From Litomosoides sigmodontis (taxonomy: Eukaryota > Nematoda > Chromadorea > Rhabditida > Onchocercidae), in NCBI GenBank assembly GCA_963070105.1, contig OY718808.1, positions 7,293,738 to 7,357,737 of the forward strand: a stretch of DNA of 64,000 bases, written 5' to 3'. This document shows positions 1 to 13,970 of this stretch, one piece after another. The position numbers were made by a program, and so were the translations under genes. How positions within the stretch are numbered: position 1 is the stretch's first letter; each line of letters opens with the position of its first letter. A model generated the notes under the pieces. That model made no database searches, had not been told where the DNA came from, and saw only the letters and a list, made by a program, of their open reading frames with translations.

Positions 1-3000
1 TCCCGGTTTTTCCATATATTCCTTAAAATGCTTTAACCAGATTGCACCAACAGCACCATCAACAACACGATGATCACAAGACATCGTTACAAACATTGTT
101 GTTATGATTTTGATTCTGAAATTAAATTGTTTAAAGTGAAGAATGCTGGAAGGAATGAAATCTACGGAAGTAAGCAAGTAAAAATGAACAAAGACAAATT
201 TATGAGAAAATCAGTGACGTTAATAATTAGATACCGAGATATTCGGTAATTGTACATAATTTTCTGGAAATAATTTTTTTCTTCCAAAAGAATCTCACCC
301 AGTTTCATCATCACCAGGTACAACTTTGCGTTCTGAACCACCGACAGCCAAAATGCATGACTGCGGTGGATTAATAATTGCTGTAAAATGGCGAATGCTA
401 CCAAACATTCCCAAATTTGACACTGTAAATGTGCCACCCTGAAGATAAAATAATACTTTCATTTTAACTTATTTCAAAAACAATATAGCGGGTAACTCTT
501 CTACAGAAGGAAGTGAGTAAAAATGAACAAAAGGCAATCTTATGACAACATCAATGATCATTAGGTGCCGAGATATGATTTAAGATATTAGGAATTAAGA
601 ATACCGCCATCATTAAATTCTATTACAAAGAGAAACAGGAAAAAAAACATTTCAAGAATCTTTCGAAAATCTTAATTGATAAACTTTTCTCAACAGAATT
701 CGAAATTAGCAATTTCGTAACATTGATTATTAACTGAAAACTGGCAAATACGAACATACCATATATTCATTTGGTTTCAGTTTATTTTTATATGCTTTGT
801 CGGCTAATTGTTTGATTTCAGCACTAATTTCTGCCAAACCCTGCAATTTTCAAAAACCATAGAACAAAAACGAATTCAAAATTTTAATTAATCTTTAAAT
901 AAAACAGCCATTTCACTGATAAATCTCTTAGAATTCTGTAATTCTTCGAATTTTTATATATTCGTTTTTGCTACTGAAATTCTCACTGCCACTTTCAAAA
1001 TCAAATAAAAACTGCGTGAATACATGTTTGCCATGTTTATCTGCAACAAAAACTTCATGAAAAAATATAATTCAACTGCAGGTAATTTCCTAAAAAAAGA
1101 AACGAACCTTAGCGTTAGCATTATAAACAATGGGTGTTATGAGGCCTGTTTCTGTTTTCACAGCAATAGAAATATCGACGGTTAGATTTTGACGGATAAC
1201 TTTCTCCTTCTCCAGGAAGAAACTATTCACATCGGGCACATCAAGGCAAGCTAATGAACATGCTTTAACGACAAAGTCATTTATGGATACTTTGATGCCT
1301 TGATCCTTCAGATCAGCATTTAAATTCGCACGCACTCTGCAAGAAACTTTCAGTAATTATTTTCAGCAAGAAACTTTCACCAAGTATGAATCAAGTGAGG
1401 AGAGCAATGGGATCACTTCAAAACCGTAAAACGATTTCATGATGTATAATGAAGTAGTAAATATAAAATAGAGTTAACCTCTCGAGACACAACACCCCTT
1501 CCTTGTATAGATTGGTGATCAGAGAGAAAGAATGAACTTTGGTTCAAAATTGCTTCTAATCTACAGGAATTAAAAAAATTGTCCATGCAATTATTTCACA
1601 AAATGTTACACTCTCTAGTTCTAGTATATCTGGGGAGCCTGATAAACATGCTTTAACGACAATATCATTATGTACACCTGACCTTTCAGGTGTACACATG
1701 ACATTTTTTGAATGACCTTTCAGGTCATTCAAAAAATCGCAACAGAGTAGAAAAAAGAAATTAGGAACACTACTAACTTTAGCAATTCGTCCATTTCAAT
1801 TTCAGAAGTTAGGTAGTAATGCGGTATGCTTTGTTTACTGAATGATAAACGTTTAGCGATGGTTTCTCGCATATTCGTAAGTGGTATATCTTTGTATTTA
1901 GGATCACCAGGCTTAACTTCTTTTCCGCCCAGTTTTTCTTGTCCAGATCTCTTCTTATCCAGTATCACATCATCAGTAGTAAAGACAGGAGCAGTTCCCC
2001 TCACTTTAGCACAGTCCACATTGGCTGCAGCACCGGTATGCTCACCTCGACCGGTATATTCAATTTCCTGCAACAGCAACATTGCAAAACTAATGATTGT
2101 GCCTAGCATCTGGAATTAATCATGATAAAAACAGGATCACTTGTTCCTCATGTTCCACATATCCGAACAGATGCCACCACATAACGAATATCAGTAACAT
2201 TAATTGGTTCAAACAATTTTATGCATTTTCAAGACTTCTCAAGAAGACAAAAGAAGATTATCAATATGTTTCGATTAATTCACCAATTAAAAATATATTA
2301 CTATTTGTCATCTTATGAAATGTTAAAAAGCATACAGCGCTAAATTTTGAAGGAAATAAATGTGGAAAAATGTTGGTAGAACAAAGCATGCAAACTGTAC
2401 AGGAAGTTAGTCTAATATGAATTACATATGTAGATTAATTCGAAACAAAATATGGTAATTAAGCTGTTAATAGAACATAAATTAGATAAAAAATGGAGGA
2501 TCAAAATATGCAAAAACCATTATTATACTGAAAGCAAGAACTGGTATCACTCACCGATAAGCCGATACCCAAGCCAGTAGTTAAGTTACGCGCATACGGA
2601 ACAGCAATGGTACGGTTGCCTTCCAATTTCGTTGTTCCGCTGGTTAAAGTTATCGTGCTAACTCTAGCTACTGCAGGAGCTGCAACTACTGCTTCATGTT
2701 GCAATCCTGAAAAAAACAATTATTTCGGGAAATTCTAAAATCATCGAAAAAGAAATGACCATTTTCCCTAAATCTAGCATCAACAAGAATTATTGTAAAA
2801 TGCGAAATATCAGTGCAAATTAGTTAAATATTCTAGCAACCTTATTTATCTGTATTGTAATATGCAAGAAACAGTCACTGACCAAAATATCGACAATGTT
2901 TTCATATTATCTAAACAATTGATTGATACTAAGAAAATAGCTCCGATACAACGTTTACAATAAATGTACAAAATAAAAAGGTGAGGAAGAGAGATGGGAA

Positions 3001-6000
3001 AGGAAGCATAAAAAGCAATATGAATGCATGAAACAAGCGCACGCATGAAGATATCTCACTTCTGTATTCCATCTTTCTGTACATTCAAATTCACTTCCTA
3101 ATAGTATTTGCAAAAGAGTATCTCTAATCTCTCTTCCTTTCAGTCATTGACAACGAAATCATTGACAATTTGTTTTGGAAACCATTGCTTACTTCCGGAA
3201 TCACGTTATCGTCTCGAATGCAAATTTTTTCTCATTTCTCAAAATATCATCGCCGACTGATCTGTTAAATTCACATCCTCCTCTGTTATCATTGTCAAAA
3301 TACTGATAAATGAACCGCAAGCATTGGCAGTGGTATCATCTCATCTTTCACTAACAGTAATAAGTAACACCAATATCAGCATTAAGATATCTGCTAATTT
3401 TTCGCTCCATCATTTGTGGAGTAGTAAGATCTATTGCAAGATTATTACGATACTAATTCCAGTCATCACTTTTTTTAATCGACGTTTGAATAGCCTAGTT
3501 AGCTATCCAATGAGACAGTTTAATTTTCCTTTTCAACAAATAAACAATGTTCGTATTAACTTTGTATGTGCTATGGAGATTACTGACATGAAACATTACT
3601 TAATACACATTTTCGTTCGGTGTCATGCACTTTCGACCATTTGTTACATTCCAACTCCAGTTTAACCTAATTCTTTAATTTTATTTCTTTTGAACAGTCC
3701 CTATCACATTTATCAATTCGTTTTTTGTCGTATGTTGCCAGTACATACTATAAAAGTGCACATATGTCAGAGTTAGAAAAGGTTCGAGGAATTAACAGAG
3801 TCGACAACAGCTTTTTTTTTCAATCATAAACTTGATTTTGTTAACAAGTAAACACATATTCGACTACCAGTTATTTGGAAGTAAAGTAACCAGGAAAATC
3901 GTAATGCAAAAGTTATTTGAATAATTTCGATAAACATTTTCATAAGGAACCTTTCAAGATAACTACAGGATCTAAAAAAACCGCACTATTTGTTTTGCAA
4001 CTTCGTCGGGCAACCACTTGTTTTCGTATTCATCAAATTACCAGCGAAGCTTCAGCTAATCCCGACCCTTTCACATCCTAATTAATTAACTTCTGGAGCA
4101 AAGTACACTTTCAAAAATCTAACGTCATAAGTTATCCAAAGAGATCGGTTCTCATTTGAGCTCCTACCATTACTATGGTCGTGTGAATCAGGAATTAACA
4201 AAGTCCCATTTTAGTGAAAATCGGAAGATAAAAATCACCAAAAACGCTAGTCTTTTTCATAAATTGAACCTGAAGTATTACTTTATGGTGTTTTTTGGGC
4301 ACTTCCCCATAAAAAAGTATTATTGAAAAGAATGACAGCCCGTACCAAAAGTAAAAAAATACTCTATTAAAGCGATGTCCCTGCAAAGTTAACTGTATTG
4401 GTAACTGGCTCACGATTAGTAAAAATTTATTAACCACGATTAAAAGTTATTCGTAATGCATACCACTATACTTGCTTGCACAATAAGACTGACTCTAATT
4501 CCTGTTTCTTTCTCTAAAATTCATTTGACACTTCTACTTCTGCCAGGATTTTTGTGAAAAGCAAAAAAATCTGCGAAATTTTCCATTTTCATGGGCGATA
4601 CATTGTTTCTTTTCGCTTTTACTCAAAAAGCCTAACAAAAAAATTTCACTAAAATTAATGGAATTGAATACATAAAAAAGCATGAAATTTTGCAGTACGC
4701 CTATGCTACTAAAAAAAAGGCTTCCTTAGTGCCAGGAAACAGAGTAATTAGTTATTTGAATAGCATGAAAAAAAGTTTAACTATCAAAAGTATAAAAAGT
4801 TCGATTGCATTCATTATAAAAAAAAATATTAACTACGCAGAAACAAAGCAAACTCAAAAACATTGGCAAAAAGATTTATTCAAAAAATCACCACTAAAAA
4901 TTCATCTGACAAAACCATGAAGGGCAGCTGATAGTAGTGTATATTGCATTTCTTAACTGTTTCAGTTGCCTGCAAAAAATTTTTATCTGTTACTCGCCAT
5001 GAAATAAGGGAAATTTACAACAGATTTTCATTGAATTTCATCAAAACCAGCAATCCTTCCGAATAAATTTCCTGTTGTCTTCATAAAATCATAATCCCAT
5101 CATCCCTTTTCACATTGACAAACATCTATTTTTTCATATCTTAAAAACCATCTGGCGCTATGCCTATGTATTGCACTTCGCATGCGACTATAACTTGAGA
5201 GTCAGTCCAATGAATTAGTGAAGACTGCTAATTAAGCTCGTATGCTCCAAATTAATTAAATCGATAACTAACTAAGCACTTGATGTTCAGTAAGTTAGTA
5301 AATCCACCTTAGAGTTGATTCTTTTGCGTGGTTTAAACTTTTCGGTCCTTTTAGCCAGGACATTTATCGACATTGAATTTTTTAAATGAAGAAAAAATGC
5401 TAAAACTTTTCTGAAAACAACGTCTTCCTGATCAGCTTAAGAAACTTTTGATTAAGAATTTGAGAACCCACAAAAAGGTCACTGTAGAATGAATTTAACG
5501 AAACACTTTGACAACATGCAGGACAGTACAGATAATTGTCATCGTTCAGCACATACTTGCCATCAAATGGCGTGATATGTGAGAGAATCAAAGATCACTC
5601 ATAATTTTGAGGAACACACTTCAAATTTAAGGTGTTTGTAAAACCACTTAATAAATTTGTTTCTTTACTGAACTTTGTATTAAGTGGATACTGAATGCTA
5701 AATGCGAATGTTCTTAGCTATTTCCGACATTACACTTATACAGTCTGCTTTGTAGAGGAAAAAATGTGCTCACCGTCAACTTTGAAATTGGCAAACGCAC
5801 TACAGTCCTCCTTCTTGTCAACAAAGACGCAAATTGGCTGAAAAAAATGAAATTTGACTTGCAGTGATGACAATGAAGATAATTCAGTACATCATAGGCC
5901 TAAAAAGTTTGTGAGAATCCTTATCATCTGCCAACGAAAATTTCTCAAATTCCATATTCGTTATGTCATCAATTCATGTTTCTTTTTCAAACAAGATTCA

Positions 6001-6860
6001 TCTAATTTCCTCATGCTAACCTCAACCTTCCCCATTGATTAAAGCACTTGTTTCGATAAATGTCAAACTTACTTTCCCAAGTTTGACGTCCTTAGTACCA
6101 TCAGGTGCCAAAATTTTAGCCAATACACCTTCTTCGGATGCTTCAAATGCCATTACCGATTTGTCGGTTTCAATTTCACATATCAAATCTCCTTCCTCTA
6201 CCTCATCACCTTCTTTTTTATGCCATTTCACAATAGTACCATGTTCCATTGTTGGTGAAAGAGCCGGCATTTGGATCAGTCTATGTTCCGGAAGACCTGA
6301 AGCCTAACGCACTATGCAAACTAAACTATGCAGTATTATAAGCGTTTTGACACTAAATGCATATTTTGATTTATTTTGTGTTTTCTTCTTATATACTTCA
6401 AAAGATCCACTGTTGTTTACCTTTCTATTGAGACAAATATGCAAAATCCCCTGACGGAAGTAAAAAAGATCTTACCGCCAGAATACAATCGATACAGTTG
6501 CTTATTGTTATCTTGAACCCGATGAAGACGACTTATGCAATGATTCGAAACATCAAATAAAGATGTAAGTCGGGATGTACAGTTTGCACGTCTAAAAAAT
6601 ATTTCACACTTGTTACCTAATACTGACACAAACTCTATTTCCACACAAGAAAAAAATGTTTGAGATCTATAAATTCGAATTATGATCAACACAAGGAGCT
6701 CTATGGTGCTGCTGCAGTTACAACAGATGGGAAACGTTTCAATGTGAACGTACATAAATGAGACCGGCACTGTAGTAGAAGGCACAAATATATGTTTAAG
6801 CCCATTACGTGAACAATGTAACGGTAGTAAAACACTTCGCGAAGAAATTTTAGGTATCAT
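1..6860 (-). CDS. dlat-1: Dihydrolipoamide acetyltransferase, PDC E2 (3' end beyond window)
   Basis: E2 core of the mitochondrial pyruvate dehydrogenase complex: transfers acetyl groups from lipoyl-lysine to CoA. Ten phase-consistent exons on the minus strand: 6754-6860, 6476-6591, 6073-6296, 5774-5837, 2555-2706, 1778-2067, 1108-1336, 760-840, 299-438, <1-115. Order of domains: Ser/Arg-rich presequence starting [13 protein letters not shown] (mitochondrial targeting); one lipoyl domain with [16 protein letters not shown] and the lipoyl-lysine motif [12 protein letters not shown]; a linker; a peripheral-subunit-binding stretch around [16 protein letters not shown]; the acetyltransferase domain from [17 protein letters not shown] through [13 protein letters not shown] to the catalytic SCDHRVVDG in the last visible exon. 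The visible 506 codons match the ~507 residues of the C. elegans enzyme, so only a few residues are missing. A 3.07-kb intron (2707-5773) splits the lipoyl and binding domains. The boundary of the first exon (donor at 6753) is the least certain. Confidence 0.95.
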
Positions 6861-9800
6861 TTCTCGTTATTCGATTTTGTGCTGATTTTTTTTCTGAAAT
6901 ACAAATTTTCAATTGAAGATAAATTACCTGAAAAAATAATCGATAATCTATAAATTTACTACATATGTCCACCTCTCGACGGAGGAAAAAAGTGAAGAGT
7001 CGGACATTCAACGTAAAATGAAAATGCAACATAATGGAATTATGCTATCAACAATAATACAATGAAATAGGAAGGGAAAACAGTTTTACTGACTTTAGAA
7101 AGTTAAGTGAAAGAAACACCCACAAATTACGAGTCACTGCTTTAAATATCCTAAATTCAACAAATTATGGAAAATATTTCAAAAACGTTCAGCAGTAATT
7201 TAGTGAACCCATGCTACCCTGTACAGTATAGTATTTAATTATACCCCTCGCAAAGGCTCTGATGGAAGTCACTCCAAAAACGCCTCACGTAACGGACCAC
7301 ACCTAGCGTGTGTTTTACATGAACGCTACCTAATGCCTTGGATTACCACTCGGTCTGCCATGGCGTTAGCGTTCAGAACTTCGCAATTCCTTCGACTCTT
7401 TTTCCCCTTTCCTCATCTCTTCCTGAGAACATCTCTTTTTGTTTCTATCTTTAAACTATGTTGCACCACTTTTTCTCTCTCTCTCTCTTTTTATTGCAAC
7501 ATGATGCTCACTTCAGTTAAACTTTTCCTTTTTGCCCTCTTCTCCTGTCATCTCTCTTTTTTACCGCCTATTTCACGCAATTTAAACACCAATTTGAAAT
7601 TGATTTGGCGCTAATTGAATACCTAACGTCCGTGATAAGTGATATTGAACGCGTAGCATTTATCGTCAAACGAGTAATGGAATTGCGGTAGGTAATGACA
7701 CACACGAATCAGGCAGTCAAATTTCTTGAAAGTGAGGCATAAGACGGTATCTTATCCAGCGAGGTGTGATAACAAGAAATAAGGGCATTTCGACGTCAGG
7801 TATGATAGTATGAAAGTTTTGTAGTACTAAAAAGATTCAAAGATTTACGTGAAAACTGATGATAGCGAAATATAACAACAGATGTAGAGTGGACGTACTA
7901 TGGAAGCTTGAAGTAAGAGTGGACAGAAAATGTACGGTAAGAGAGGAATGGACATGCCATGGAATGGAAATGACATTCTGTAAAATGAATTAATAGAAGT
8001 AATGGATGGAATGTGCCATATCAAAAAATGCCGAGTAGCTTTTTTTTCAAATTGAACGATGCAACACAGTTGCAGGAAAAAGATGCTTACATATAATTTC
8101 TCAAAAGAGACGAAATAACTGATCACTTCGCTAAAATTCAGAACATGAAAGATGGAATAAAAGTAAAAATCTAATTAAATTTTTAATTAGATTCTAATTA
8201 AATTTTTAATTAAATTTCTATCTAATTAAATTTTCTCATCAAAAAAATCAAATGAATGTAGGTGAAGCGGGACTTGAAAAACTTTTTGAATGTTCATAAA
8301 TTAAGTAAAAAGAATTAAAATTGTGCATCGTTTCGCTCTTTTTTTTGTTGATTAGTCCTTTTTATTAGGAAAAAATTAACTGAATTCTCTAAGCATCATG
8401 TAAAGTGAAAAAATCAAGTATAATTTAAAAAAGGAAAAGCTATTTTAAAGGAAAACTTCCAAAAGTTGTTGGCGGTTTTTTTTTCTGATGAAGCAACCTA
8501 CACACTGCCACACGTGAGCGACCAACCGCACCTGACGACTTTTCAGACTAATTTTTCTTTTTTTTTTTCATCTCATTTTTTCTTGTTTTATTTTATTGCT
8601 ATGCCAATCATTCTTTTTTTTCGGGCTTTCTATTTTTTCGACTTTTTTTGTGCCATCAAGCTATGGATGGATGCTGTACTGCCATAATGACAGCACCGTG
8701 GAAAGGTATGCTATCGCGAACCAGCCAACTGTTTCGGGGCGCTAATTAACGAATATACATTTACCACTGAAAAACTTGCTAGCGGTAATGAGCAGATTGA
8801 AAAGTTCCAGTACTTTTTTTTTCTTTTATCAAAAGATTACTGACAGGGAGGATAAATGGACAGTAAAAGAGTATTTATATATATTTTTTTACCTTAATTT
8901 TTGCACCTTACATTGTATGTATATATATATGTATGTATGCAAGATGTAAAAATTCAAATCAATTGATGTACTAAACCTCGGAAGGTAAAACAGATAATTT
9001 TACACAATATTTTAGCATATTTTGAAAGATGTTGAAAGATTAAAATTTTAGAATTTTGTTTTTAAGATGTGAAAATTTTATAGGACATATTTTTTAAGGA
9101 ATACTGTTTTACTTTGTGCAAAAATAGCATAATATCAGATATTTTAAATCATTGTGCTTTCATTCATTCATTCATTCATCCTCGATATGATTTCATTTAT
9201 ACTTTTATTCTTAACAAATTAAAACTTCGTTCATTGGTTAGTATTGTTTTCGAAATTAGTTAACGCTTGGATTTTTTCAACTATTCACGTGTAAACTTAG
9301 ATTTTTTAAATAAGTTTCAACTTTAGTTACATTTATTTAAATGGAACCAAGACGTAAAGCAAAAAGTTGATGAGAGTTTAATGAATGAAATTTTATAATG
9401 AAATTTTAATAATTATTTTCAAATAAAATACATGCCTTTAATAACTTAATGCCAATCGTTGTTTCATCTGACTTATTTTTTGGTAACTTTTTGTTTTTTC
9501 GTAAAATAAATTTTTGGAAAGCGAATACAACTCATAGCTAAATTGATGTTTGTTGTTAATTCCTTTCGTCAGAAATTAATTTTAATTCATTTCATTACAT
9601 CTTCCTTCACTACTCATTCATTGATATCGTCCTAGAAGCAATGACCAGAAGGGCATGTGTTGATGACTGTCCTTTTATTCCACGAAGAGTGCAAATTGAA
9701 ATCCTTATCCACTTAGTCTCGACAGCAGTTCGTGCAAGCCTGATCTCATGACTATAACTGTAAAATGAATTGACTGGTCAGTAGGTCATACTTCTCACAC

Positions 9801-12019
9801 TGGTACACCTGTACAAACATATCCAACTGTGGTGGTAACTGTAAAAGTATCCTAAAATTGGACCGTCAGGGAAAAAAATTTTTTTTACTCATGTGAAAGG
9901 CATTGTCCAACTTCTTTTTTGCCTAAAAAACTTGTTGAAAAAATTTTATGCAATGTTATCTAATAAATGAAGAAAAAAAATTCGATATTAACAGTCTATA
10001 GACTTAACATAAGTGATAGAATGCTTGCAAGAATTCCAATGAAAGCTTGAATATTAAAAAAAAATCCACTTCAAAAAAAAACACTCATCTCATCGCTTGC
10101 AGACAGAACATTTGTTCTGTTTAAATGCTCAAATAAAGTTATCGCAATAATTTGTTGTGTTGCAAAATTAGCGAAACATTATAACGGCGTACGAGCAATA
10201 TTTCTTATGCAATTTACATAAAAAATTTCATTAAAAATTAAGTAATTAAATTTTAAAAAAAGAGTGAAAATTGCTAACAGCTTCTATATTTAATCTATCC
10301 AATACATTTTTGTCTACAGGCAATTTTTTTTTTTTACTTCAGCAGATGGTACCGTGAGAAAATTTCATTCACGAACTGTTAGATATTACTGTGTGATTGA
10401 GATTACATTGATTGCAGTGACAGTTATGGTCAACGATAGAGAAATGAGAAGTTGCAGCTGTTTCAGTTCAACAAATCGGAATGAGACTTTCTCGTTTGCA
10501 ACGCTGGCACTGATTTTCTCTGATCGATTTAAGTGAGAGAATTATATTTCAAAATAATTGACGCACTGATACACCACTGGACTGTTTGGTGAAATCCGTC
10601 TTTCAGAAATCTACCCTTTCACTTTTTGTTTGTCCATTTTTTTCCAATGGTAATTTGAAAATAAAGAAAGAAATGAAAAGGAGTAATTGCTATTTTATTC
10701 TTCTTCTTTCTCTCTCTCGCCCTCTCCTCCAATGCACTATTTCTGCACAGAAAGACGAACAAATGTTGATTTCATAAGTAAAACTTTAACTTTAATATAG
10801 ATCAATGAGTAAAAACGGATATAAATATAAGTAGGAATGTAAAAATATACATACAAGTAGAACTTAAATACAAATACAAATATGAACAGAAATATTAATA
10901 CAAATTCAGCCACAAGAAAAGACGCAAATATGAGCATAGATGAAGCAAAATCCTAAATATCTTCATTTCTGCGTCTGATTTCATGATTGAAAGGATCACG
11001 CAGTAAGTGACAGAGAGCAGTGGATGATTTTGGAAGCGGGCGAAGATGAAAGAGAATTGCTCGTTTGCTCTCAATTCCTAAAATGGCGTAGTGTTGTGAT
11101 GACATATCGGTTGTGAATTGTGAACCGATACGGTTAACCTCAATTAATTTTACGTTAAATAAGTAGGCGAAGATGGCAGTTACATGATGTGCACGGTGCA
11201 GAACTTTATAGCTCTTGTCATTTCGCATTCATTAATTCAATTAAAAGTGAAAATTCATAATTTCTTTTTCTGATTAGTAAAGTATATTCAAAACACACAT
11301 TTTGGATTAACTTTAGAATTAACTTCCTTTAATTGTGCATTTTGCGCTGCGCAACTTTGATATCAAAAATGACACTTACAGCTTGCTCCTTTTTATTTAT
11401 CATTATTAATTACTCTCACCACAATCCACTACTGTTATTATTATCATTATTTATTGTTAGTGTTGTTGAACGTTATCATTATCATTGTTATTATGATCAC
11501 GACTATTATTATCATTGGATTATTTATTATTGTTTTTAATTATTATTATTATTGTTAATTGTTATTATTAAAATAAACCATACCGTATTCTGTTGTCATT
11601 TTTTCTAACTGATTTTTTTGGAATAATTTATTCTGTTAAATAGAATGCTTTCAACTTCATTCAGTGCATTCTGACCTGGAATCACTGATCGATTGGATGA
11701 TCAAGACGTGCTGCTTTCGTCCTTTCCTTTATTGAATTTATTAAACTTGTTGTAGTTTTTTTTTAATCGAATTTAATTCGACCTAAGTGCAGACGAAATT
11801 ATTTTTAGGTTGCTTTTTTTTTGGTTTTTTTCCACTAATACATATATTTAATTTGATGTGAACTTAGCAACTGTCAAATTTTATTCCATGAATTGAGCTC
11901 ATTCCATAATCAAACGCATCGCTTGAAAGTTGAAATTATATCACTTCTAATTTCAATTTCCTATCTGAGTTGGAATTTTTGATGTTAATAATTAAGCCAT
12001 TTACAGCAGGCAAAATTAG
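6861..12019. other. Intergenic, AT-rich, no gene supported
   Basis: About 5 kb upstream of the E2 gene on one side and the small secreted-protein gene on the other. It contains poly-T and poly-A runs, an AT-rich imperfect repeat of TCTAATTAAATTTTTAATTA-like units at 8168-8233, an ATTC run near 9160 and ATT-rich low complexity near 11400-11570. Open frames at 7333-7614, 10354-10536 and 10953-11228 are not supported by codon periodicity or splice context strong enough to call. The promoter of the E2 gene should lie just above 6860, but no motif is recognised. Confidence 0.6.
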
Positions 12020-13547
12020 ATGTTATCGACAGCAGCTATTGCTATCACAGTTACCTGTCTTAATTTAGTTAGTTGCATCGATTTGTCCAGAATTGTTGAT
12101 TGGGGTAACTTTTGTAAAATTTCTTTGGCTTTTTACTTTTACCAAAGTTACAGAGCCATCTTTCTATCGCATAGAATAAGTTTAAATAATACATAATATT
12201 TCAGGCTAGGTAAATAAATATTTTAGAAAAGCGCAAATTGATGTGTTTTGGCGGTGATATTGAAAACAGAGCTAATTTTGGAGCAATTTGTAAGTTGGCA
12301 ATTGGCGATAATCCGATGATTTTTGAAACAGAATGTTTCGATGAGAAGTACACGGAGGAATCATTTAATGTAACAAAGCCAAAGCAGGGTAAACACTTAT
12401 TACTAGCATTAGCAACGATAATTTAAGTGTTCGAATTTTTGAAAAATTTTTGTCAAAGCTTTTGAATTTTGGAAAATTTTTCGTCAAAGAAAAGAAGGTA
12501 TCAATCGTTTTGAACGCATGGAAATGATGCGAAAGTTTGGTAGTACTATTTTATGGTTAGCAGAAATTCGAATTGAGATATTCAAACATAAGTGGAAGTT
12601 ATCGGCTTTGATGTAGAAAAATAAAAATTTAGGCAATAATAGTATTTTACCTAAACATATCCGAACTGTTTGCAATATACAGTGCAAAGGTGCCGATCGT
12701 GATTCTGTTATTTCAAAAATTCCAAATTCAATTCATGAATGTGTTCGTTGGTATAATTATAACACTTTTAAAAAAGGTATTATTTTCAATTTTATTATTA
12801 CAGATTTGTCAATTCTAGTTAACTAAAATATAGTTTTGACAAATGAATTTGAATAAATTAATACTTAGAAATTTTGAAATTTCTACCAAAATTTTTCAAT
12901 AATTTTAAAATTATAGCAAAATTAATGTGTGCAAAGTAGAAATTGAACTTTATTTGATGAAAGGATTGAAAAAAATGACTAGTGTCTTACTTGCTTTTCC
13001 TCCTTTTCTTAAAAAATATTTTAGAAACGGTAGCTAGCTAACTTTGATTTCACCCCATTTTTTTGCTGCTTCTAATAATTTCAAATGATAATCAATTATT
13101 AAACAATCCTATCTACATCGCACTATTAGCTCGTTTAGTAACTAATAATCAATGTAAGATTAAAATATTTTACAACATTTACAAATTACTACTCCAATTG
13201 TTTGTTTGATAAACAAATCACTTCTATAATCTTTTCTTAACGATCAAATTTCTTTTCACACTTTCTAGATCACTTCTTATTTGAATTATTCAACATAAGT
13301 TTAAATTATTGCTCAAATATTTTCCAATGTACAATGTATTTGCATAATTATTATCAGTCGTGTTGATTGTTTTAAAATTGAAAGTTTTTTTTCCATAGGC
13401 GATGAATGGTATTTGTGGAGATCTGGCAAGTGTTGCAATGTAGCGGTAACGTTTGAAGTGCACTGCGGTTTTCCAACAGACAATCCAAATGATTTCAACA
13501 TTTTGGCACAGAATAATATCAGCCTTTCCACAAAAATTCATTTATAA
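12020..13547 (+). CDS. Small secreted Cys-rich protein, four exons, unknown family
   Basis: Assembled from exons 12020-12104, 12227-12388, 12633-12776 and 13399-13547. Every junction has GT/AG ends (acceptors TTTTAG, ATTTAG, CCATAG) and the phases agree; the total of 540 nt gives 179 residues and a TAA. The N-terminus MLSTAAIAITVTCLNLVSC reads as a signal peptide, so the product is probably secreted. The mature part has about nine cysteines, including a CC pair in GKCCNVAVTFEVHCG, compatible with disulfides; there is no membrane segment. Exon 2 carries FGAICKLAIGDNPMIFETEC, exon 3 RTVCNIQCKGADRD, exon 4 GDEWYLWRSG. I do not recognise the family. It stands alone in a gene desert. A TTAG directly before the ATG could be a trans-splice acceptor (inference). 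Confidence 0.7.
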
Positions 13548-13898
13548 ATGATAAATTTACTGATAAAATAAATGTTTACTGTTTGAGTGATAGTATTTCA
13601 CTTATACGAAAGGAAATAGCTTGTAAATTTAGGAAAAGGTTTAGTATTGAATTAATTTTGTTGTGGCAATAAAACCTATCGTGCAGTTAGTTGGCTGTCG
13701 AGCATCAATTGAGTTTATGCAGTGAAATTTCTGCAAATTTAATATTCTTAATCAAAGCATTGAAAAAAAAAAACTTAGTGTAATAAATTAGCCCGAAGAA
13801 TTACACGTCTAATCATTCACTCAGTGAAAATTTCAACGATTGATTGAATGAATTAGACGTATCGTTGTTATTATGCAATAATTATTCACCCACTGATT

Positions 13899-13970
13899 CT
13901 TACTAAATGAACAAAATTAAAATTATCAATCGTCTACGATTGATAACTTTCATTTTGCTCATTTAGTAAG
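13899..13970. repeat. 72-nt hairpin with 34-nt arms
   Basis: The two arms begin CTTACTAAATGA and end TCATTTAGTAAG and close on a 4-nt loop (TCTA). I count three mismatches in 34 pairs; read on the minus strand, two of them become G-U wobbles. It could be a microRNA precursor or a small foldback element. A second, weaker inverted repeat lies just upstream (13805-13819 against 13845-13860). Confidence 0.6.

Noticed and set aside
6035..6307. 90-codon plus-strand frame
   Set aside because: Antisense of the lipoyl-domain exon of the E2 gene; likewise 1826-2119.
10354..10536. 60-codon frame after a good TTCAG acceptor
   Set aside because: No partner exon with matching phase and no recognisable domain.
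10953..11228. 91-codon minus-strand frame with protein-like composition
   Set aside because: No splice partners or family recognised; could be an exon but cannot be supported.
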